A stretch of DNA of 64,000 bases from Streptomyces albicerus. Lineage in GTDB: Bacteria; Actinomycetota; Actinomycetes; Streptomycetales; Streptomycetaceae. How positions within the stretch are numbered: the stretch's first letter is position 1; each line of letters begins with the position of its first letter. The notes under the pieces are model-generated. The model saw only the letters and a program-made list of their open reading frames with translations, was not told the origin of the DNA and searched no databases. The translations under genes were made by a program, and so were the position numbers. The DNA is taken from positions 103,557 through 167,556 of the forward strand of contig NZ_VWMY01000023.1 of assembly GCF_008905045.1 (NCBI RefSeq). Reading direction: 5' to 3'. Positions 59,429-64,000 of the stretch are shown here, one piece after another.

Positions 59429-59920
59429 GTGGACTTCCCTCACGCGCTTCGCGAACGTCGTACCCGCCGCCCGCCATCTCAGCCAGCCCGGCCGAAACAT
59501 GGTGGTTCGTCTGGCCGAGTCGCTCGAACTGCCACTGCGGGAGCGCAACGAGCTGCTGCTGGCCGCCGGGTATGCGCCCGTCTACCCCGAGAGCTCGCTC
59601 GATGACGCGGCGCTGGCCCCCGTGCGCACGGCGATCGACCACATCCTCCGTGGGCACCTGCCGTACCCGGCCGTGGTCGTGGACGACGCCATCGAGACCC
59701 GTGTGGCCCGGAGCTACGAGCGGTTCGTCGAGAAGGGGGATTCACGTTCCCGTCGCGCGCCGATGCCGTGCGCCTGGACAGCGTGGTCAAGTTCGGCTGG
59801 GAGACGGTGTCCGTCGAAACCGGCGACGTGGTGGGCGGGGGGCCTGGAAGTTCTCGTGCTCGACGACGGACGGACGGACCACGGCCACGGCTCAGGCCCC
59901 CGGGAGATCGGCTGCATATC
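59429..59920 (+). pseudogene. Mosaic of decayed fragments: XRE regulator pieces and a second unrelated piece
   Basis: A GTG-started frame reads VDFPHALRERRTRR, the typical start of MmyB-type XRE regulators. After an apparent internal deletion the homology resumes in another frame with NMVVRLAESLELPLRERNEL, then LLAAGYAPVYPES and LRGHLPYPAVVVDD. Beyond about 59690 a third frame reads FPSRADAVRLDSVVKFGWET followed by VSVETGDVVGGG, resembling part of a small NTF2/SnoaL-like protein. The HTH core itself is missing. No single frame makes a functional product. Confidence 0.6.
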
Positions 59921-59960
59921 GGCCGCTCGGCTGCAGATCAGCCGTTCAGCCGCGGATCGG

Positions 59961-60398
59961 CTACAGATGTGTCGAAGCGTCGGGTGCCCCGGCCGGCAGT
60001 GGGCCGACGGACACAGCCAGATAGCGGAACTCGCCCCCTGGCCCCTCCTGTTCGGAATACGGCTGCCAGTCGACGCGATACGTGCCTCGCAGGCTGCACG
60101 TGTTCGGCTCGTAGGCTCCTTCGGCCCACAGCAGCGTGCCGCCGAGTTCCCGTCCTTGATGGATTCTGAAGTCGTGATCCCGGGTCCGCTGGTTCGCGTG
60201 CCGCGGAGGTGTCCACAGCGACGGCTCGTTCGTCAGCATGAGCGCGGGCGCCAACTCCCACAGAACCCGGGCGAAACCGTGCTGAAGATCCGCCTCGGAG
60301 TGGAACACGGGTCTGTCCCCGCGCAGCCGTGCCATGACGTCGCGCAGTGAGGTCCGTCCGGCGATGGCCGCGGTACCGTCCGTCGATGCCATGGTCAC
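59961..60398 (-). CDS. Hypothetical protein, possibly a deletion derivative
   Basis: 145 residues, not assigned to a family. The N-terminal stretch RGDRPVFHSEADLQHGFARV resembles the opening of a group of streptomycete hypothetical proteins. The C-terminus GTYRVDWQPYSEQEGPGGEF resembles a different beta-rich end. The central part (WTPPRHANQRTRDHDFRIH) looks unrelated, so this may be a fused remnant rather than a working gene. There is no signal peptide or membrane segment. Confidence 0.4.
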   Translation of the reverse strand: MTMASTDGTAAIAGRTSLRDVMARLRGDRPVFHSEADLQHGFARVLWELAPALMLTNEPSLWTPPRHANQRTRDHDFRIHQGRELGGTLLWAEGAYEPNTCSLRGTYRVDWQPYSEQEGPGGEFRYLAVSVGPLPAGAPDASTHL

Positions 60399-60449
60399 GG
60401 CGCCATTGAAGTGCGTGCCCGACGGAACTCACAAGCCCACGGCAAGGCG

Positions 60450-60497
60450 TACGCCCCTGCATAAGCCCTTACATACGCCCCTGCTTACGCCCCTACA
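60450..60497. repeat. Four 12-bp tandem repeats before the methyltransferase gene
   Basis: TACGCCCCTGCA, TAAGCCCTTACA, TACGCCCCTGCT and TACGCCCCTACA follow each other without gaps and end 10 bp before the GTG start. They occupy the place of the ribosome site and promoter, so they may be promoter-proximal or regulatory. Confidence 0.75.
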
Positions 60498-60507
60498 CTC
60501 GTCGCCT

Positions 60508-61062
60508 GTGGCGAGCACGGCGGTTCCGGAGCGCATCAGGCGGGCGGTCGCGGCGCTGGATGTGCGGCCGGCCGACCGGCTGCTGGAGATCGGCTGCGGC
60601 GGCGGGGGCGCGGTCGCGCTGGTCTGCCCGCTGCTGACCACGGGCACGATCACGGCCGTCGACCGTTCCGCGACGGCCACGTCACGGGCCGTGCGGCGCA
60701 ACGAAGGCGCGATCCGGGATGGCCGGGCCACGATCGCGACGGCGGCCTTCACCGAGTCGGGGCTCACGGCCGCGGGCATCTCCGGCCGACGCTTCGACAA
60801 GATCTTCGCGATCAACGTCAACCTGTTCTGGACGGGCCCGGCCCGCGCCGAACTGGCGCTCGCCGCAGACCTCTTGGCACCGGGCGGAGCCTTGTACGCG
60901 TTCTACGAGCCGCCGGGCGACCGCCTGGCCGAGCTCGCCGCGAAGGTCTCCGGCACCTTCGCGGCGGGCGGCTTCACCACGGAGGTGCTCCACGCGGCAC
61001 CGGTCGTGGGCATCGTGGGCCGCCCTCTTCGACCGCGGCGCTCTCCTGGCCGGCGACCCTGA
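60508..61062 (+). CDS. Class I SAM-dependent methyltransferase
   Basis: 184 residues from GTG (MASTAVPERIRRAVAALDVR). A frame open further upstream translates the tandem repeats and is unlikely. Motif I DRLLEIGCGGGGAVAL and the acidic motif II TITAVDRSATAT define a SAM-binding Rossmann fold; FDKIFAINVNLFWTGPA and LLAPGGALYAFYEPP are motifs IV-V of the Methyltransf_11 type. The C-terminus (IVGRPLRPRRSPGRRP) is basic. The substrate is unknown. Confidence 0.85.
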   Translation: MASTAVPERIRRAVAALDVRPADRLLEIGCGGGGAVALVCPLLTTGTITAVDRSATATSRAVRRNEGAIRDGRATIATAAFTESGLTAAGISGRRFDKIFAINVNLFWTGPARAELALAADLLAPGGALYAFYEPPGDRLAELAAKVSGTFAAGGFTTEVLHAAPVVGIVGRPLRPRRSPGRRP

Positions 61063-61081
61063 GCGGTCTCCCCGAGACCGC

Positions 61082-61471
61082 TCAGGCCTGGCTCCCACTC
61101 CCATAAGGCCGCGTAAGGATCTCCAGGTTGTGGCCGTTCGGGTCGTCGAAGTACGTGCCGCGGCCGCCGTCGTTGGTGTTGATCTCGTTGACACGACGGT
61201 GGAAGGGATCCGCCCAGTACGTGAGACCGGCGTCCCGGATACGGGCGAAGATCGTGTCGAAGTCGTCCTCCGAGACCAGGAACGCGTAGTGCTGCGGCGG
61301 GATGGGGCCGGTCGTGTCCATGTAGTCGAGGGTGACGCCGTTGGGGATCCGGACCGGGATGAAGGGGCCGAAGGGCGGGCTCACCTCCAGGCCCAGGATG
61401 TCGGCGAGGAACTGGGCCGAGGCCTTCTTGTCGTGGGCGGCCACGATCGTGTGGTTCAGCTCGACGGTCAT
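61082..61471 (-). CDS. VOC family (glyoxalase/bleomycin-resistance fold) protein
   Basis: 129 residues from MTVELNHTIVAAHDKKASAQ; GAGGAGGT stands upstream and excludes the longer frame. The paired beta-alpha-beta-beta-beta modules are visible: LNHTIVAAHD with a metal-type His, FLADILGLEV, HYAFLVSEDDFDTIFARI, and GRGTYFDDPNGHNLEILTRP with the terminal Glu. Members are dioxygenases, lyases or binding proteins; no specificity residues are decisive. Confidence 0.88.
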   Translation of the reverse strand: MTVELNHTIVAAHDKKASAQFLADILGLEVSPPFGPFIPVRIPNGVTLDYMDTTGPIPPQHYAFLVSEDDFDTIFARIRDAGLTYWADPFHRRVNEINTNDGGRGTYFDDPNGHNLEILTRPYGSGSQA

Positions 61472-61593
61472 CGTGCGTACCTCCTCGGCTCGTCGGCGGT
61501 GATCTTTCCGCGCGTCCTCCCCTTCCACGCTAAGCGCCGGCTGCTCGGCGTCCGGGAGCTCCGAAGGATTGCTATGGCTCCTGGCGGCCCCTA

Positions 61594-61710
61594 GGGAACA
61601 GGGGCGCAGCCCCGTCCCCTAGGGGCGCGGGGCGGTGACATTATGCGGCTCCGCCGCGTGGGCGCGCCCAGCCCCCACGCACCCGCAGACAAAATCCGCC
61701 CCCAGCGGAG
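61594..61710. repeat. Interspersed GC-rich intergenic repeat, copy 6
   Basis: CTAGGGGCGCGGGGCGGTGA, TATGCGGCTCCGCCGCGTGG and CCCCACGCACCCGCAGAC match parts of the repeats at 8.9, 18.4 and 42 kb. It lies downstream of the alcohol dehydrogenase gene. An inner pair, CAGGGGCGCAGCCCCGTCCC, may form a hairpin. Confidence 0.6.
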
Positions 61711-62751
61711 CTAAATCGTCGCGGTGTCGATCACGAACCGATACCGCACATCACTGCTCAGCACCCGCTCGTACGCCTCGTTGATCTCAGCCGCACTGAT
61801 CAGCTCGATCTCCGCACCGAAGCCGTGCTCGGCACAGAAGTCCAGCATCTCCTGGGTCTCCTGAATGCCACCGATCCCGGACCCGGCAAGGGTCTTGCGG
61901 CCGCCGATGACCGAGAAGAGATTGAGGGAGACGGGCTCCTCGGGCGCGCCCACGTTCACGAAGGCGCCGTCCATCCTGAGCAGGGACAGGAACGCGTCCA
62001 GGTCCAGCGGAGCCGAGACCGTGGAGAGGATCAGGTCGAAGGATCCGCGCAGTTCCTCGAAGGTCTTCGGGTCGCTGGTGGCGTAGTAGTGGTCGGCGCC
62101 CAGCTTCAGCCCGTCGTCCTTCTTCCGCAGGGACTGCGAGAGGACCGTCACCTCGGCGCCGAGCGCGTGCGCGATCTTGACGCCCATGTGGCCGAGGCCG
62201 CCCATGCCGAGGATCGCGACCTTCTTGCCGGGGCCGGCGTTCCAGTGCTTGAGCGGGGAGTACGTGGTGATGCCGGCGCACAGCAGCGGCGCGGCCTCGT
62301 CGAGGGCCAGGCCGTCGGGGATGCGGACGGTGAAGGCCTCGTCGACGACGATGTGGGTGGAGTAGCCGCCGTAGGTGGGCTCGCCGTTCTTGTCGAGGGC
62401 GTTGTACGTGCCGACGTTGCCCTGGGTGCAGTACTGCTCCAGGCCCGCCTTGCAGTTCTCGCACTCGCGGCAGGAGTCGACCATGCAGCCGACGCCCACG
62501 CGGTCGCCGACGGCGAACTTGGTGACGCCGGGGCCGGCCTCGGTGACGATGCCGGCGATCTCGTGGCCGGGGACCATCGGGAACATGGCCTCGCCCCAGC
62601 CCTCGCGGGCCTGGTGGATGTCGGAGTGGCAGATGCCGGCGAACTTGATCTCGATCAGGACGTCGTTCTCGCCGACCGGGCGACGTTCGATGGTCGTGCG
62701 CTCCAGCGGAGCCTTTGCGGCGGGAGCGGCGTATGCGGCGACAGTGGTCAT
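61711..62751 (-). CDS. Zinc-dependent NAD(P) alcohol dehydrogenase (YahK/cinnamyl-type)
   Basis: 346 residues. Catalytic zinc ligands lie in AGICHSDIHQ and VPGHEIAG. The structural zinc site is a four-Cys array, CRECENCKAGLEQYC. The nucleotide fold has the GMGGLGHMGVKIAHALGAEV fingerprint, followed by SQSLRKKDDGLKLGAD, as in NADPH-preferring aldehyde reductases of the CAD/YahK clade. It reduces aldehydes or oxidises primary alcohols. It is divergent from an XRE regulator gene with 173 bp between. Confidence 0.93.
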   Translation of the reverse strand: MTTVAAYAAPAAKAPLERTTIERRPVGENDVLIEIKFAGICHSDIHQAREGWGEAMFPMVPGHEIAGIVTEAGPGVTKFAVGDRVGVGCMVDSCRECENCKAGLEQYCTQGNVGTYNALDKNGEPTYGGYSTHIVVDEAFTVRIPDGLALDEAAPLLCAGITTYSPLKHWNAGPGKKVAILGMGGLGHMGVKIAHALGAEVTVLSQSLRKKDDGLKLGADHYYATSDPKTFEELRGSFDLILSTVSAPLDLDAFLSLLRMDGAFVNVGAPEEPVSLNLFSVIGGRKTLAGSGIGGIQETQEMLDFCAEHGFGAEIELISAAEINEAYERVLSSDVRYRFVIDTATI

Positions 62752-62856
62752 GCCGGGGGTTCTCCTAAGGAGTGGTTCCGTGCCCGGCCTGCCTTCCGGC
62801 CGGGTACGCCGTCCACCGTGCGCCTTCTCCCACGTGTCACCCAGACCACGGCTTTG

Positions 62857-62910
62857 CGTACGACCGCTGGTCCTACTACTGATGGGGGCAGGTTCGTGGA
62901 CGTACGACCG
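62857..62910. promoter_or_regulatory. Repeated CGTACGACCG in the divergent adh/regulator gap
   Basis: CGTACGACCG occurs at 62857-62866 and again at 62901-62910, 44 bp apart (about four helical turns), between the dehydrogenase and regulator genes. This is a candidate pair of binding sites for the neighbouring XRE protein. Confidence 0.4.
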
Positions 62911-62924
62911 TGAATACTGGACGT

Positions 62925-63842
62925 ATGGAAGAACAGCCCTCTCAAGAGCCCGCCGGGGAAGCGGGGCGCCCGCTGGACCGGCGTGCCGAGCTCAGCGAGT
63001 TCCTGCGCTCGCGCCGGGCCCGGCTGAAGCCGGAGGACGTGGGGCTGCCGGACTACGGGCGGCATCGCCGGGTGCCGGGGCTCCGCCGGGAGGAGCTGGC
63101 GCAGCTCGCCGGGGTGTCCGTGGCGTACTACACACGGCTCGAGCAGGGCAACGGGCGGAACGTGTCGGCGGAGGTGCTCGACTCGATCGCGCGCGCCCTG
63201 CGGCTGACCGGGGCCGAGCACGCTCATCTCACGCATCTCGCGAAGCCGAAGCAGCACAAGAAGAAGGCGTCGGCTCGGCCGCAGCAGGTGCGGGTCGCCT
63301 TGCAGCAGCTGATCGACAGCTTCGAGAACGCGCCGGCGTACATCGTGGGGCGGCGGTCCGAGATCCTCGTGTGGAATCGGATGGCCGCGGCCGTGTTCGG
63401 GGACTGGTCCCAGATGCCGCCTCAGGAGCGGAACTGGGCGCGGATGGTGTTCCTCAAGCCCGAGTATCGCGAGCTGTTCGTGGAGTGGGATCAGAAGGCG
63501 TCGGACATGGTGAGTTTCCTGCGCATGGACGCGGGCTGCCATCCCGACGACCCTCGTCTGTCAGCCCTCGTCGGCGAGCTCTCCGTGAAGAGCGAGGAGT
63601 TCCGACGGCTCTGGGCCACGCACGACGTCAAGGAGAAGAGCCATGGCGTCAAGCGGCTCCATCACCCGCTGGTCGGTGAGCTGACCCTCTCCTTCGAGTC
63701 GTTCAAGATCGTCGACGACGAGGAGCAGTCGATGGTGACGTATCACGCTGAGCCGGGGTCCGCCTCCGCGGAGGCGCTCCGCTTGCTGGCCAGTTGGGGT
63801 GCGGACGCTACCCGCGCGGGTACGGCGGCGCCGAAGGCGTAG
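62925..63842 (+). CDS. XRE family transcriptional regulator, MmyB type
   Basis: 305 residues from MEEQPSQEPAGEAG; a GTG five codons earlier (62910) is an alternative. The HTH is clear: VPGLRREELAQLAGVSVAYY followed by TRLEQGNGRNVSAEVLDSIA. The C-terminal MmyB-like PAS-type ligand domain begins LIDSFENAPAYIVGRRSEIL and includes VWNRMAAAVFGDW and ERNWARMVFL. MmyB domains bind fatty acids or similar ligands in characterised cases. Divergence from the dehydrogenase suggests it controls that gene. Confidence 0.92.
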   Translation: MEEQPSQEPAGEAGRPLDRRAELSEFLRSRRARLKPEDVGLPDYGRHRRVPGLRREELAQLAGVSVAYYTRLEQGNGRNVSAEVLDSIARALRLTGAEHAHLTHLAKPKQHKKKASARPQQVRVALQQLIDSFENAPAYIVGRRSEILVWNRMAAAVFGDWSQMPPQERNWARMVFLKPEYRELFVEWDQKASDMVSFLRMDAGCHPDDPRLSALVGELSVKSEEFRRLWATHDVKEKSHGVKRLHHPLVGELTLSFESFKIVDDEEQSMVTYHAEPGSASAEALRLLASWGADATRAGTAAPKA

Positions 63843-64000
63843 TTCTTTCGCCCCCGCCGCCCCTACCCGTCCCATCCCTGGGGGCTGCGCCCCCAGACCC
63901 CCGCTGTCGGCCTGGCGGCCTCGTCCTCAAACGCCGGACGGGCTGAAAATCAGCCCCTCCGGCGTTTGAGGTGCGGGGGTTCGGGGCGGGAGAAAGCCAA
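63843..64000. repeat. Long palindromic intergenic element, copy B (cut by window edge)
   Basis: This copy repeats copy A almost exactly: TTCTTTCGCCCCCGCCGCCC, the GGGGGCTGCGCCCCC hairpin, and the inner 22-bp stem at 63925-63971. The right outer arm (TCGGGGCGGGAGAAAG) is shortened. It follows the regulator gene and starts at its stop codon. Confidence 0.85.

Overview
The window is chromosomal DNA from a Streptomyces-like actinomycete. The signs are very high GC with strong third-position bias, frequent GTG starts, ATGA/GTGA start-stop overlaps, mycothiol chemistry (Mca), many DrrAB/TetR/LuxR/AfsR-like genes, and short GC-rich intergenic repeats of a kind I associate with Streptomyces. The gene block PEP carboxykinase, Mca, GreA, DrrAB, threonine dehydratase, cystathionine gamma-synthase, MsrA looks like conserved core chromosome. 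No tRNA, rRNA, CRISPR array or intact insertion sequence was seen.

Layout. 1-4.6 kb: the end of an NRAMP-type transporter and a sensory trio (HATPase, MEDS and NB-ARC-LuxR proteins). 5-7.1 kb: a secreted zinc carboxypeptidase and an acidic unknown. 7.2-14.5 kb: a divergent D-amino-acid utilisation locus. One arm is kinase, IclR regulator and RidA, with a GntP-type permease; the other is a PLP deaminase and an N-acyl-D-amino-acid deacylase. A perfect palindrome lies in the gap between the arms. 14.5-18.1 kb: a secreted trypsin-like protease, a membrane protein, an aminotransferase and a small unknown behind a Fur-type palindrome. 18.6-23.1 kb: a tightly packed four-gene operon (binding-protein-like, TelA, binding-protein-VWA lipoprotein, XpaC-like membrane protein), the best candidate for an undescribed system. 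23.1-29.5 kb: PEP carboxykinase, a hemolysin-III protein, an MFS efflux pump with its TetR regulator, and a ubiquitin-fold/Mut7-C protein.

29.6-36.5 kb holds a translationally coupled surface-glycan operon: a processive GT2, a GT39-type enzyme, a GT2-GtrA flippase-like protein and a secreted copper-radical oxidase with an excalibur tail. 36.5-44.5 kb carries a DUF255 thioredoxin-like protein, a large NB-ARC/TPR protein with a substituted Walker A lysine, Mca with a small membrane partner, a DUF4307 protein and GreA. 44.6-53.4 kb carries DrrAB with an operator inside its promoter, threonine dehydratase, a MarR regulator, a sigma-like/membrane protein pair, cystathionine gamma-synthase beside a highly repetitive 630-bp spacer, an unknown membrane-anchored protein and MsrA.

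53.3-60.5 kb is an accessory, decaying zone. A DUF4291 gene is split by an insertion carrying a DHFR-like gene, and a second copy of the msrA 3' end lies beyond it. Next come a receptor-like Ser/Thr kinase with an external ligand-binding-like domain and a flavin monooxygenase. Then a patch of tandem repeats leads into regulator fragments fused out of frame. 60.5-63.8 kb returns to ordinary genes: a methyltransferase, a VOC protein, and a zinc alcohol dehydrogenase divergent from an XRE regulator. A long palindromic intergenic element occurs at 23.1 kb and again at the right edge.
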